Assembly: GCA_964017235.1 (NCBI GenBank)
Contig: OZ024931.1
Location: 21,242,189 to 21,306,188 of the forward strand
Direction: 5' to 3'
DNA: 64,000 nucleotides
Origin: Sabellastarte sp. h YS-2021
Lineage: Eukaryota; Annelida; Polychaeta; Sabellida; Sabellidae
A model generated the notes under the pieces. It was not told where the DNA came from. It ran no database searches and saw nothing but the letters and a program-made list of their open reading frames with translations. A program made the translations under genes and the position numbers. This document shows, piece after piece, positions 1 to 12,060 of this stretch. Position 1 is the first letter of the stretch, and each line of letters starts with the position of its first letter.

Positions 1-347
1 TCTTATGGGTCAAACTGCAGACTTAAAAAATAGCAGATTTTCCGCTTTTGCCTTATATCTCCTTCTAAGCTACTCTTCTTACTAACTATAGCATTTATTA
101 AATTAACTTTACACAATGTATGACATTGAAAACAAAATAAAGTTTGCATTTTTCTTCATGTTAATGCACTATCTGCTAAACTTTTACTTCTTTTCTCAGC
201 GTTATATGTTTTACTTTTCAAATACCTTTTCTTACTTTATGCTATATTGCATCTAGCCTTTGGGGACGCTTTGTTTTTGTTAGCAAAAACATTTCTCTAG
301 TTTGCAATTCATTTATACAAACAACTTAAGCTGTAGTTGGAAAGTTT

Positions 348-480
348 ATGGGTCAAAGTTGGGTTTTTACATCCCGATCAACGTCCAGGGACATATTGGG
401 ACAGGCCCTCATCATTGCCACTTGTGAGAGTCAAACCCACGCAGAGGTGACTGCCTTGCTTAGCCTTGTTTAGCCTTAGC
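348..480 (-). repeat. tRNA-derived SINE, family 2 (partial)
   Basis: Reverse complement of the family-2 SINE, which recurs at about 3.85, 11.95, 48.4, 49.5 and 52.3 kb. It shows the 3' part (AACTTTGACCCATA-like end, then GGGACAGGCCCTCA) and part of the tRNA-like region with a degraded B box. It is more diverged than the 49.5-kb copy. Confidence 0.6.
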
Positions 481-481
481 T

Positions 482-1630
482 GAGGTTTGTGCTCTCCAAT
501 TGTTGTTTTTGATATTGTGTTAGAGATACCGTACATTCCCTAACACTTGTAGCCACTTATTGGAGCCATTGCATACTGCATCTCTGATCTGATTATAATA
601 ACAAAATGAGCCAGATCACTCAGCCATAATCAAGGCCTTTTGTCTGAGGAAGTGGCAGATATTTTCCTGTTGTGGCTCCAAGACTATGGAACCTATAGCC
701 AGAAGACAAAGCACTCTTCAAACTGTTGTTTCTTTTGAAAAATCACATAAGCATTCTTATGAAAAACACTTGGATAAATGTAAGTGAGATGTTTCTATCA
801 CAGTGATTTGGGAATGGCATTCTGTAAAACTGTTACTACATTACATTACATAGCCATGACTGTGTAATAGTTAATCCTTTTACATTGTAGTATTAAATAC
901 ATGTAAATACAAGCCGTACTCCTATACCTATTAGTGGCTGTGGAACAGGATGCAAATCACAGCTTTGACCTATTTACTTATTATTATAATTTTGTACTAA
1001 TAGTATTCAGTGTGAAAACTAAGCTTTGACAAAGTCCTTTTATCTACAATATATGGGAACTGTATGACTTTTTTTATACCATATTCACACTGCAGGTGCT
1101 ATACTTCATGGCAATAGGCGTTGGCGAAGTGCTATTGTCCTTCAATTACCGTCTTATGTCCATATGCACACTTGTGACACAGTGGCGAACTGTCCAATTC
1201 CTAGAGCATCCTATGGGAATTTTAAAAGGTTTAAAATTTGTCCCTCTGAACTTGGAACCTTGAGCATGCACAGAAGAATTTTTCATACAGTAACTGACAG
1301 TGATGGTCCACAGATTATATAAAGCTGTAACTTGGTCATGGTTCAGTGTTACAAGTTATTGCAACGGCACAAAAAGGTGAGTGGATTTAAATGGATCTTA
1401 TCTGTGACACACGTTTATACAACTTCAATCCTACTGCCATGATACTGTTATTTACAGATACACACTGTGTCCAAGCATGCTTAAATATAGATAACAATAT
1501 GTATAATTTATACTTTATATTGATTAACATACATATATATTACCAAAACATACATATCATTATATAACAATTGTAAAATGTATTTTTGGTAAATACCCAG
1601 ATTTTTTGTGCTTTCTGTGAGGATAATCAT
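482..1630. other. Non-coding AT-rich stretch
   Basis: No convincing coding frame. The only suggestive feature is a TATA-like TTATATAAAG near 1,316 followed by a GGTGAGT splice-donor-like site near 1,375, with no recognisable exon downstream. I otherwise see nothing here. Confidence 0.4.
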
Positions 1631-1638
1631 CACTCCTG

Positions 1639-1980
1639 TTAGAAAGACTCTCCATTGGTTGCCTATTGAACATCGTTCTATATTCAAGAATGCCTTACTG
1701 GTGTACAAGTTCTTACATAAGGGCTATCCAAAATATTTTGCACCTTTCCTTAAACCTAGACACAGTGTCTTTAACACATGAAAAAGCCAAGCTGATGGTG
1801 TGTTCCTTGAGGTCCCACACTTTGCCAAAAGTCCTCTAAGTATTTTGGCCTCAGCTTTGCTCATGATGCTCCAAAGATTTGGAATGATTTGCCTGATAAT
1901 GTACGTTCAGCCACTTCTCTCCACTCATTCAGAAAAAAGCTCAAAACCTATCTCTTTGCACAAGCATATCCACCCTAATT
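1639..1980 (+). pseudogene. LINE ORF2 C-terminal fragment
   Basis: Translation in two frames gives the usual C-terminal tail of CR1/L2/Jockey-type non-LTR retrotransposon ORF2: LHWLPIEHRSIFKNALLVYK, then a stop, then after a frameshift IWNDLPDNVRS and FRKKLKTYLFAQAY. This tail follows the reverse transcriptase in the intact family. Stops and a frameshift show it is dead. No RT core lies upstream, as expected for a 5'-truncated insertion. The clade cannot be fixed from this fragment. Confidence 0.75.
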
Positions 1981-2307
1981 TCTCCTTTTCCCAGTTTCTC
2001 TCCGTGGTGCCGACCCTTGCTGTGTCCCTGGCTCTTGATTATAGTTCTCTGCTTTTTTGGTTTGGTGCGCCTAGAGTCTGTCTTCAGATGGACATTATGC
2101 ACTATAAAAATACTATTAGAATTAGAATAATCATTCTCCTTTAGAAGGTGTTGGTCCCAGTGAACTCCAGCGTCAGTTTTACATGGTATGTGAAATAGAG
2201 AATGTTCAGGTGAATTAATGATGCATCCACTGATTTGTTCAGTGCAAATGGGTAAGGCATTTCATTGGATTAACCAAGTAAATTAACATTGTTTTCTTGG
2301 AAAGGTT

Positions 2308-2413
2308 GGGGGCTCAGTAGCGTAGTAGGTAACAGTACACTTTCCTCTCACCACTGAGGTCAGCTGTTCAAACCATTGACCCAGCGCTTTGTGGGAAGTT
2401 GGTAGTTGCTTAA
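2308..2413 (+). repeat. SINE family 1, 5' part, cut by a Harbinger end
   Basis: A degraded tRNA-like head (GTAGTAGGTAACAG A-box-like, GCTGTTCAAACC B-box-like) is followed by GGGAAGTTGGTAGTTGCT, the body of the family-1 SINE seen intact at 44.66 kb. Similarity stops at TTAA, where the GGGGCTGTTTC terminus of a Harbinger-type element begins, so the SINE was probably interrupted. Confidence 0.55.
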
Positions 2414-3062
2414 GGGGCTGTTTCGTTTCTGTGATTTATCATAAACCATGCTCCGAATTCTGAAAAAAGTGGAAATCTCACTACTATGGGATGCTCAATG
2501 GGTGGCAGTATGAAAGGTTTACGATGGGTTTGCAATCCACTCACACTTTCAGGTTTTACTATCTCCATGATTTCTCCCCATCAAGTGTTCCAGATGAAAG
2601 GAGAGCAATTACTTCAACTACAAGGATTTTCACTATAAGTTAGTCTGCTTTGACATTGCCACCTTTGGGTCAAGGTCTAACAGCCAGATGTTCATCCACA
2701 GTGGGATGAGGCGAAAGATTGAGGATAGCATCATTGGCTGCCCTCAGGAAGAATCTCTGGTGGACCAGGGGCCTCAGGTGGAGTACTGCTTCCTTGGTGA
2801 TGGTGCCTTCCCTTTCTGAACCTGGATGATTAAACCCTTTACCCGCAGAAGTATGGACCTAAATGAGAGGGTATTAAAACTACCAACTGAGCTGTGGGAG
2901 CAGAATTGTTTATAACACATTTGCAACAGATTTTGGGTCCTGCAATCCACCATGCAGCAAAAACCTTGGGTGGTCATGCGTATAGTTACAACCTGTATGG
3001 TGCTGCACAACTTATTGAGAATGAGATCTGGAAGAGGACAGTTACAAGTGGAAAACATGGCT
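2414..3062 (+). pseudogene. PIF/Harbinger transposase relic
   Basis: Starts with an inverted-repeat-like end (GGGGCTGTTTCGTTTCTGTG) directly after TAA, the usual Harbinger target. From about 2,640 a plus-strand translation gives the second half of a Harbinger/HARBI1-type DDE nuclease: a segment ending in RRKIEDSIIGCP, then YCFLGDGAFPF, and the C-terminal VVMRIVTTCMVLHNLLRM. Stops after GDGAFPF and at least two frame changes make it a pseudogene. The N-terminal half and the right terminus are not visible. Compare the better preserved transposase at 31.7-30.9 kb. Confidence 0.7.
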
Positions 3063-3848
3063 TTGAACTTGGAAATGTGTTGCAAGGGAACAAGCTGCCA
3101 TATCAGGGAAGAAACTCCACTGAAGCTATCAAGGCACAGTGAAGTGTTCTGGCATACATCCGGTAACAGTGGATCCGAATGTTTTATTGATTTTGACGTA
3201 ACGTCTGTATTAAAGTCAATCTGCAATCAAACCTTTGTGTTGTAAAATGGAGATACATATTTTACTTTAATATATATAGTAATTTTCTTTTAAGTTTCAT
3301 ATTCGTTTATGTACTTAAATACTGAATTCCACAAGTACCTACTCAGTGGTTCACGTCAGTTAATGGGACAGTGAAACCGAACGGCAATCTAAAAACAAAT
3401 ATTATAACTATGAACAGCTTGGGCAGGGTTCCCCTGTGGTTTGATGATCATTCATTATTTCATAAAATAAAATAAGTGGGCAATTGGGATATTTGTGGTG
3501 TATATGAGGCAGTAGTAAACCTATACTGTCGCTTGTCGATTGTAATAAAATATGAAGATACCTTTTATTTATAATCAAAATATTTTTATGCTTTCTGTTT
3601 ACTTTGCTCCATCATTAGTGTACTTGAATACTGATTGATACAAGTACTTGAAGTAAATTATGTTCTTGTTTGGTTGCTGTATGAATTTCTAATTTCTAAT
3701 ATTACTTTTATAACATTTAATCTCCATCAAAAGACAGACTCTAACGCACAGCACCCAAGAAACAGGACCAAAGAATTGAATTGAGAGGGACTGGTTTGGT
3801 CTCTTGACTAGAATAGTTAGTGTATACTTGGTCTTCATATAAATTAAT

Positions 3849-4017
3849 GAGGTCCTAGGTGGCCTAGTGGTTAGCAAGTTTGGCATCTTATAATAGGCTG
3901 TCATTTCTGTGGGTTCGAGTCCCACAAATGGCAAGGTTGAGGACCTGTCCCAATATGACCCTGTCTATGGAATGGGACATAAAACCCCAACTTTGACTTT
4001 GACCTTTGGTCATATAA
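3849..4017 (+). repeat. tRNA-derived SINE, family 2
   Basis: A box-like GGCCTAGTGGTTAGCAAG and B box GGTTCGAGTCC are spaced as in a tRNA. The unrelated body GAGGACCTGTCCCAATATGA follows, ending in ACTTTGACTTTGACCTTTGG. The same body recurs at several other sites in the window. RNA polymerase III transcription is expected for the family. Confidence 0.8.
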
Positions 4018-4048
4018 ATCAAGTGGGGTTGGTTAGGTATTTTAATTC

Positions 4049-4326
4049 CATGTATTTATTTTGTTTATTTGGGGTTATATGTCGCTTTCAACACTGTACA
4101 GGTCAGTTTATTTATTTATTTGGGGTTTTACGTCGCTTTCAACACTGTTCAGGTCATCACGACGGATAGTTGGAAGGGCAGTGGAAACCAGTACATACAG
4201 TTCATTAGGATTCTGTACTGTAAACTGCCGACCAACGGTAAGAAACTACCAGCTTTCCCATTTGAGGCCATGCCGGGAATTGAGAGATGGGAGGCTAGAG
4301 TGTTACCACTCTGCCACCGTGGCCCC
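4049..4326 (-). repeat. SINE family 1, one copy plus a partial 3' tail
   Basis: The reverse complement reads GGGGCCACGGTGGCAGAGTG into the body CGGCAGTTTACAGTACAGAA and the tail TTGAAAGCGACGTAAAACCC with AAATAAATAAA. A second tail fragment of the same family (4,049-4,106) directly abuts, so one copy landed in or beside another. A short TACAGGT repeat on both sides may be a target duplication. Confidence 0.8.
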
Positions 4327-4329
4327 TAC

Positions 4330-5200
4330 AGGTGTATACAAATCATATGCACATATGACATCTTGTTACAGATGCTACAATTATGATAGTTGCTATTAAT
4401 CTTTCACACCATTTCATTGTACTTTGTGAAACTTTTTACTTGAACAAAGTTTCTTGGGTATTTGCAAGGATATTGGATAGGGTTAAGAACCCATATGTTC
4501 AGTTATCTGTCAATTATATCATCCATGAAATAAGCAAATAAGAAAATAAAGTGAACAGCGAAGAAATAAAAATGAAGCTAATAGAGATACATGTTGACTT
4601 TTGAACATGTCAAAATTTGCTTTTCCTGTGTGGAAATTCATTATAGATAAATAATTATTAAAATATCATCTGGTAAAATAATCCTCAAGACATTCATCAT
4701 TGATCCGCCACTCAAGGTCTGTGTGTGTGTCTCAACACTCATTCACACTATGTACTAAAACCTCTTGATCCCTTCCCCCAAAGAACTCCATCAGGATCTA
4801 CTAAAATCACCATATTATTGACCCCTTGCAGTTGATTCTCTCAATCCACACACTAATATTTCAGAATAGTTGATGCCCAACCCCAGCCTGAACTCAATTC
4901 ACAGTCCCTCATCAAAGTTATTTGTGTGGAACTCTGATATTTTTGACACCATTTCCATAGTGATTTTTAGAATCACAATTATTTCCTATTATATGAACAT
5001 CCATTTAAAAATTTATTTATGATTTCTAAATTTAGTTTTATATACATTATACAATTATTAAGAAGTGTCATGGGCAAATTGAAGATCTTGAAGAAATTTC
5101 ATTTGTAGATTTTTGTAGTTAGTTGTGAGACTTTCACATAATAAACAATGAACGTATGCTGGTTAAACTGTTCATGATGTACCTTGGCTTCATTTTGTCA
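4330..5200. other. Non-coding stretch
   Basis: AT-rich, with many stops in all frames. I see no recognisable protein or RNA. Confidence 0.4.
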
Positions 5201-5204
5201 TTGT

Positions 5205-5402
5205 GATATGACCTGTTCAATGTATTGCATTGCTATCTACCTCCTTTGGTATGACCTGTACACTGTTTTGCAGTGCTTTCCCACAACACCCAACCCAAAA
5301 TGCTGCACCTGATATGACCTACACAATGTTTTGCACTGTTTTCCCTGGAACACCCTACCCAGTTTGATACAAGTGATATGATCTACTTAATGATTCTGAC
5401 TG
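5205..5402 (+). repeat. Imperfect tandem repeat, about 64-bp unit
   Basis: Three to four degenerate units start with GATATGACCT or GGTATGACCT and continue with a TTTTGCA(C/G)TG and CCCACAACACCCAACCC-like segment. Unit starts fall near 5,209, 5,251, 5,313 and 5,377. Confidence 0.6.
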
Positions 5403-6930
5403 ACTTCTTGTATTTATAGTGAGATTCTGAAAATATTTTTTACAGGAGTCAGACAAATTGACGATCAAAGTACGTAAGAACTGATAACAGAAGATAGCTA
5501 TACAGAATACCTTACTGAAGTTTTATTGCCAATTAAAATCAAAGTAGGACATAATGCACATATTTGATGAGAGAACATACTTTTGACTATTTTTAGAGGT
5601 AATGAATTTGCAGAAACTCAATTTTATCAAAGTTTTGAGGCTATTAATAAGGGTACAAATTGATAGATTCACCATTTTGATGAAAAATAATGTTGGTTCT
5701 GGCACTCAAAATCTAATAACCCCAGTACCCTTTGATGTCCCACTAGCTAGTGGGCCATTGGATCCCAATTGTAATCAGTGATTTAACTACTGACTATAAT
5801 TTCCATCAAAAGTTGAATTAAAATAAACTAGGAAAGTCGGAAGGTCTGGGGTAACCATAAAGCAACATGGAAAGCAAAATAAACCATTGCAATAGATTCA
5901 GTTTTCATTGCATATAGGTGCACAAATGGGTAAGATAAAGCAACAAGGTAAATGTTTATACTATTATACTTATTATAGGTTTCATAATTAATAATAAATC
6001 CCAATTATAACATGCACATAAAATAATGTGGAACATGAGTGCCAAGAGTGGTGCAATCTATGTAAGTGTATGTGGGTAGAGGCAGACTGAATTCCAAATT
6101 ATGGAGCTATGGGCTCCTTAGCAGGTATATAGGCTGAATAGATTCTGTAGACCAAATATTAAGAGTACTGTTCATTGTTTCAATGTAAAATACAATTGAT
6201 CAAATATTGCATGCTCACTAAAACAGTGCAGTAGGCCAGACACTGGCTCTGTCCAGCTTTCAGTGCTGAACCCCCATTGAAACTAAGCACGCCTGGGGAA
6301 AACCCAAAGCAGAATTCAAATTAAAGACTTTTTATCGTCCATTATTGCAGAAATGGAGTAAAATACATACAATAATGACATAAAACACAATAGGTAGGTA
6401 TAAACGTAATTATCTGTGGCTTTCAATGTCATTTGTTTACTATTTATATTTGCGTTCGCTTTTACTGTCCTGTTCGGATGACTGTTACCGGGTGTATTGC
6501 TTCAAAACTGAAGGAGCTGTGCCTTGGCAAATGAACAGGATATGAAACATGGACATTAGTGAAAGGACAATTTACACATGGACTGTATCAGTATTTTATT
6601 AGTTTCAGTGATAGAAACAAAATATTTGTCTCTTGTGTTTTTTTTAATTTCTGTTAATTTTTTTACATGTTCAGTATTTGCATTACAAACAGTTGGCTAT
6701 ATCTATGTCTAGAGAAGTTATAATCTTTATTTTCTGTAATGTGTACTTGCTGTTATATTTTGTCATGAGTATTGCACGAAAGTATTTGTGTTACAGTATA
6801 AATAAATATTTGTCTGGTTTACATTTTTTTGGCGTTGAATTAACTTTTAAAACATCAATGAACCTGTTTGGACATTGGCTGGCAGATAGGTGCGAGTGCT
6901 TGAACCCTTCCCCATTGAACTTTAATCTCT
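5403..6930. other. Non-coding AT-rich stretch
   Basis: I see no coding frame, SINE head or terminal repeat that I can name. The segment at 6,230-6,310 (GCTGAACCCC, ACTAAGCACGCCTGGGG) is slightly 5S-like in composition, but I cannot support an RNA gene. Confidence 0.35.
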
Positions 6931-7520
6931 TTAGGAGGGGGGTTGAGGAAATAAAGTTTTAGGCCCTGTGGCTTAACACTTTGTCTAAGTACTGTGGTTG
7001 AGGGTTCGAACATTCAATTTATTACTTTTTTGAGGGGGGTGGGGAAATAAAGTGTAAGGCCCTGTGGCTTGGATCATATGTGTGTTGTTTTGGGGACTTG
7101 GGAACACATGCAACTGCACAGACACTTTCACGGTATCTTCTACTGCTGTTCGTCACCAAGGTCATCTCTACTGGTCTCTAGCAGCAGTGACTGGGGGAGT
7201 TGAGGTTGCTGTATCTGTTATCTGTGTGTGGCAAGGTAGGGATGAGTGACCCATGGATGTGTCTGTTGAGGCTACTGAGGGTATGTCCATTGGTGGTGTG
7301 GGCATGAGGCGGTGGAAGGTAGTTACAGTTATCAGATCTGGTGATAATAGGTTGCTTATTGTTTGCAGTGGTGTGTCAGGGTGTTGCTGTGTAACTGACC
7401 ATATTTGCTGTTGAACGATTAACTGCCTTTGCTGTTGAAGGGCAGCTGCATTTGCTATTGGAGGGGCTTCTGCTTCTGCTGTTTAAGGGGCTGAGGAAAA
7501 TAAAGTGTTGGGCCCTGTGG
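6931..7520 (+). repeat. Three dispersed copies of a 30-bp motif
   Basis: The motif GAGGAAATAAAGT...GGCCCTGTGGCTT appears near 6,937, 7,037 and 7,490. The first two copies flank a tRNA-like GGGTTCGAAC box. The sequence around and after them is G/T/C-biased, built from GCTGTTG and TGCTGT words. The open frames in it are products of this composition rather than genes. Confidence 0.5.
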
Positions 7521-8183
7521 CTGTCGAAGGGGCTGCAGTATCTGTTGAACAGGTGGTGGCATCTGCTGCTGGATGCGATGTACACGTTGCATGGGCTAGG
7601 GCTGATAAGTTTGCACTGTTCAACGCTGTTACTGAAACCACATCAGCTGCCGAGTCCGTATTTGCTGTGTAAAGGTGTCTTTTGGCCCAAATGTCCAAAT
7701 GATACAAATGAGGGCAAAGCTCAGTAACCTATGGACCAAGCCAAGGTTAGGAAGAAGGTGGTTCGAACCCAAAACCACTCAGTGATATTACTTGACTTTG
7801 TTACATGGAGGAATGTTAAGTTACATAAGAGTAGACCACATTCAACAAAATTAAATTTTGGATATACAATGGTCTGTAGGTAATATTTATGATTTTGCAT
7901 GGAAGTTTATGTCGCTGAGGCTAGAAATGAGGATTCTGGGACTTTTGGTAAATCATGCCTTCCAGCTTGTCTTTAAGTGCCTCTTGCTTCTTCCTACTTC
8001 CCAGGGCCTCCATCTGGAACTCTGATTGGCTCATGGTGGTGGTTGCAAAGGTTGGGTGCTGGAGGGATTTTCTGATGGGGTTGGGGAAGCGCCAGACAGT
8101 CTTAATGGTTCCTCAGTCAATCCACGCCCGCTGCCAACTTATTTGATTCCTTTGTACCAGGCTCTCTGGCTGGTTGTTGATCA

Positions 8184-9908
8184 GGGGCGGTATTCACAAA
8201 CACGGATCAGTAATGATCAGATCAAATTTGAGCAAAAATGATCAACTTTTGATCAGATTTTTAGATCACCAAAGATTGGTATTCATGAAACATTTGATCT
8301 GATTTTCTGATCAAATTTTGGATTAAATTTGATCTATGTACTTTGTTGGATTAACTTTCTGATCAAGGTGGATCTTTTAATCAGGCACTACAGAGACAGA
8401 GGAACTAATGGTTCCATGACTAACACTGGAATTTTCAGTGCATTGTTCAATGATCACTTGTTCCCTCTCTGCCAGATATTATTCATCATAACTTTGGTGC
8501 ATTTGGATGGTACTGTGATACTGTTTTCATCCATAAATTTTTAACAAATCCAAAAATTGATCTATAAATAAAACTTTGGCAGATGAATAATGATACTGCC
8601 CGGATTTACAAAGATTCTTAAACTCATACTTAAACTCAGACACATAATCTCAGTTTTTGTCACACATGAGATTATGTTGAAATGTGTATTTTCAAAAGTA
8701 ATCTCATATGAGGCAAAAAATCAACCTCTGAGTTTATGCTTAAATTCAAGCCTAAACTTAAGTTTGTCAACAGCATAGTCTATGATTTTGTGACATTGTT
8801 TGTAAATATACATACATGGAGAACATGTTTACTGGTACATTTAAACATTTGTAAGTATCCTAATGTGCCAATAAATTACCCCTTTTGGTTACCATGTTTG
8901 GGAGCTATTATTGCAAGTAGAATTACTTCTTTTGTTTATATAAATTTAACAAAAATATGAAAAGGAGAAATCTTTATTCCCCCCCCCCCCCCCCCCCCCC
9001 GTGGTAAAATATATTTTTGTTTACTGTCCTTGACACAGCTACATGCCACACCTACCCAGTGCACTTTGCATGTATTGATTTTTGTCATATTACCACATGT
9101 AGGGTCAAACCAAAGGCACACTTATGTTTACATTCCTTGGTATAACCAATCAGATTTCTTCACTCATAAACCCAATAGAGGACAGCATGTCAAGGTTTGC
9201 ATATTTTGTGTTTCTTCAATAATTTCATATATAGCTCTAAAACACAGTTTAAACAATGGGGATATTTCTTAATGGTTATATATGCAGCAAAGTAATAAAA
9301 TATATGTCACTAAAATACAGCTATAAGGATATATTTCTTATATTTTTGTGTGTAGAAAAAGAAAGACACATTGCTCTAAAATATTTGCCAAAACAATGGG
9401 TATCTGGAGAAAAAAAAACATAAGAAAAATGTTGTCCAAGATTTGGGAAACAATATTTCCGTGCTTAGTATTATTTATAGCACTCTTACTCTTATTAGCA
9501 CTCTTAACGGTAAATCTGAAATTTAATATGTACTTTGTAATGTGGTCTAAAAGAATTTATTGAAAACAATGGATGAATGCATCACTAAAGTGTTTAAAGA
9601 GACAAAATAATTTGTGAGCAGTGATGCTTTCAGTATAGTACAGTATGAACCTCTATTATGTGAACAGGTTGGGAGTGAGATTTTTGTTCAGATAATGGAA
9701 GGCTCATAAATTAAGAGGAATTTTAACCTAAAACAATAAGAAACTACAAATTGGGAGAGTAGTTATGATTACAAAAACAGATCAAATATTTAATCTTTTC
9801 AGCTCAAGTGATCCATGCTTTGTGAATAGCTATTTGATCCATTGGCTCACTTGAAACTTTTTTCTCAAATTTGATCTGATCTTAATCCATGTTAGTGAAT
9901 ACCACCCC
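8184..9908. mobile_element. 1.7-kb non-coding element with terminal inverted repeats
   Basis: The left end reads GGGGCGGTATTCACAAACA then GATCAGATCAAATTTGAG. The right end, reverse-complemented, reads GGGGTGGTATTCACTAACAT then ATCAGATCAAATTTGAG. This gives about 55 bp of inverted repeat with few mismatches. The left end is packed with GATCA/TGATC words, so it is locally palindromic. No ORF inside looks real. It interrupts a Harbinger Myb-like relic. I could not find a clear target duplication (flanks TTGATCA and GATTCTT), so the superfamily is uncertain; Harbinger-type is one option. Confidence 0.7.
8979..9000. repeat. Poly(C) tract, 22 bp
   Basis: Uninterrupted run of C inside the 1.7-kb inverted-repeat element. 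Such runs are often mis-sized in assemblies. Confidence 0.9.
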
Positions 9909-10469
9909 GATTCTTCATCATTGGGTGCCCTTAACACTGTTGCTTCATGGACTGGCTTGAAGGCACTCTTTGAGGAGTGATGCTGCGCTATGTGGGCTGT
10001 AAAAAGCAAAGTGCTTCTTGAGCCATTTCTGCCTATCTGTGAGATGAGGTTCTAACTGCCCAGACTTCATATGTGTAATCTTGCCATACATTGTTTTCTA
10101 GGGAACCATTTTTCAGGTAGTTCTCAGTGCAAAATTTATCATATTCAGCCCAGATTTTTGTAGTCTGTGATTCTCTTGTTGCACAGCAGTTCATTGTCCC
10201 TGAGAAATTCCACCAGCTTCAACTCATCTCTCTCTTTAAACACAGCAACTGTCCTCTTCATCTCTTCTGAAGCCTCTTGTGTAGCTTCCATAGTAGCCTC
10301 CTGTGTAGCCGCCATACTATTCGTCTGTGTAGCCTCACCCTCAGTAGCCTCCTGAGCCACAGTCACAATCCCACTCTTACTCTCTTGGCTTCTGTACCTT
10401 GTCTGCCTGTCTGATTGTTGCAGCAGGCATTCTCTTCTGCTTCTTCTTTGGTAGCATAATGACAATAAC

Positions 10470-11260
10470 TTAACTTTTAACTACCTATAAAAATGAACTC
10501 AAAAAAACTAACCAAAATCACACTAAGTGATAGCCAAATTATTGCAGAGTATTAAGACTAATGAAAATATGTCACTTATACCTCACAAGTGTGTGTACTC
10601 TCCGTTTGGTAGCCATGAAATGGATGGCTTTAATCATGGGATTTGTATAGAGAATCGCAAACCTTTGATGCCATCTTGTTAATTCCCTCCCCATGAGGAA
10701 GCCATCGTATGGAAATCTTTTTAATCCTATCTCATCCTTTTCATCGAAAATCTCATTGGGATGGAACAGCCCTCTAACTGAGCCCAGCAGATTACAGTGC
10801 AGACTCTTGACAAACTAGCACTAACTGATTTTCTTTGCCCTTAAAACTATCTGATATGATCTAAACAATACCATGTGTCGAAAGAGGCTATCAAGCCAGA
10901 TAATTGGCATCATTAATATAAAGTATAAAAGGCATCGGATGTGACGTCAGGAACAGCTATTTACGAAAAAGATTATCTAAAGGTTCATTTAAAAACCCTT
11001 TCTGTTACTTAACAGGGATGTTCGTGCATAATTGAAGGTGGAGGAAGCAGGCTATTTTGGGTGACATAAATCCAGGTAAACATAGTACAATCAATATACA
11101 TCCTGCCACAACTATGAATATCATCAGCCAAATATATATTGGTGCTTTATTTAGACATGGTGACCTAGTTGTTTGCAAGTTTCATCAACACAGGTTTTTC
11201 ACTGAAAACAACCCCTCGCAGAAACCACAAGGAATTGTGGTGACAAGTAGCCAATGTTGT
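10470..11260. other. Non-coding stretch
   Basis: No supported gene. It lies upstream of the minus-strand Myb-like relic and may hold remains of that Harbinger element, but I see no transposase segment. Confidence 0.35.
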
Positions 11261-11439
11261 AGGTCTGTCCCAATATGACTCTGGTTGTTGCACAGAACCT
11301 ACAGCATCCACTATGGCCTTTAACATTCTTGAATGTTAATTCAAATGTCTTTTTTAATGCAGTCTCTGACAGAAATTGCAGTGTCTATGACCTATTTTAC
11401 ATCTAAACGCAATTATCTCTGCAAACAGTATTATTTTCA

Positions 11440-11640
11440 TGACCGCTTGTTTTTATGCTCATTTGTTTGTATGTATGTTTGTTAGCAGGATTACGCAAAT
11501 ACTACTGGTTGGAACTTCATGAAAAGGTCAGAAGATGGGTCTTGGCTCAACTTAGATCCCATTTAATTTTGAGATTGATCTGCAACACAGAATACAAAAA
11601 AGAATCTGGATTTTCCATTTTACTTATTATTACTTATCTT
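11440..11640 (+). repeat. Possible interspersed repeat head (TTTGTTAGCAGGATTACGCA)
   Basis: The wording TTTGTTAGCAGGATTACGCA followed by ACTACTGGTTGGAACTTCAT resembles a repeat I associate with many invertebrate genomes. A related style occurs near 61.2 kb (CTTGAAAAGTTATGGAAAGA). I cannot define its ends. Confidence 0.3.
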
Positions 11641-11944
11641 GTCGGAGATCTGTGCTCTCCGGGTGATCTTGCTTTACTTAATATTTGTACTTGAATGTAA
11701 CTATACATCCATATATTTATATACAATATACAATGTACAGATATAATGATTTGTCTGGCTGGTTATGAAGAATGAGTGACCTCATCACCTATGTGACCTC
11801 TGATGTGAGGAGAGTCCAATGCTAAAAATGCATTCCCTTCCACCATTACTGCATGTCAGAGTTGAAGTGGTAATTTTGGCAGATTGCCCTATCTGCTTGC
11901 TTCCCTATACTACATGGAGGTCTTAACGTACTTTGTTAGCTGCA

Positions 11945-12060
11945 TGAAGGTCCACAGTGGCCTAGTGGTTAGCAAGTTTGGCACCTAATCACTGGTTGTC
12001 AGCTCTGTGTGGATTCAAGTCCCGCAAGTGACAAATTCTGTGGGCCTGTGCTCTTGTTTT
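11945..12060 (+). repeat. tRNA-derived SINE, family 2 (5' part)
   Basis: GGCCTAGTGGTTAGCAAG (A box) and GGATTCAAGTCCC (B box), followed by a shortened body. A diverged fragment of the same family (GGTCTGTCCCAATATGA) lies at 11,263-11,300. Confidence 0.7.

Larger units (their letters stand above)
7940..10465 (-). pseudogene. Harbinger Myb/MADF-like gene relic, split by insertion
   Basis: On the minus strand a basic N-terminus (MLPKKKQKRMPAA, ATG near 10,460) leads, after a frameshift, to an Ala/Thr/Glu-rich stretch with repeated ATQEAT/MEATQEA words. It then enters a trihelix/MADF-like DNA-binding segment (KLVEFLRDNELLCNKRITDY, then FCTENYLK, then VWAVRTSSH). Proteins like this accompany PIF/Harbinger transposases and help bind the termini. 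The frame is broken again near 10,145. Coding-like sequence resumes beyond a 1.7-kb insertion (8,184-9,908), ending with SQSEFQMEALGSRKKQEALK and KLEGMIYQ (about 7,950-8,040). The 28.6-kb gene is a better preserved relative. Confidence 0.6.

Noticed and set aside
6230-6310. A 5S rRNA-like segment
   Set aside because: Resemblance is limited to a few words; the internal control region cannot be traced.
6937-7585. Overlapping open frames in GCTGTTG-rich DNA on both strands (7,064-7,727)
   Set aside because: They arise from compositional bias and short repeats; no start context, domain or splice support.
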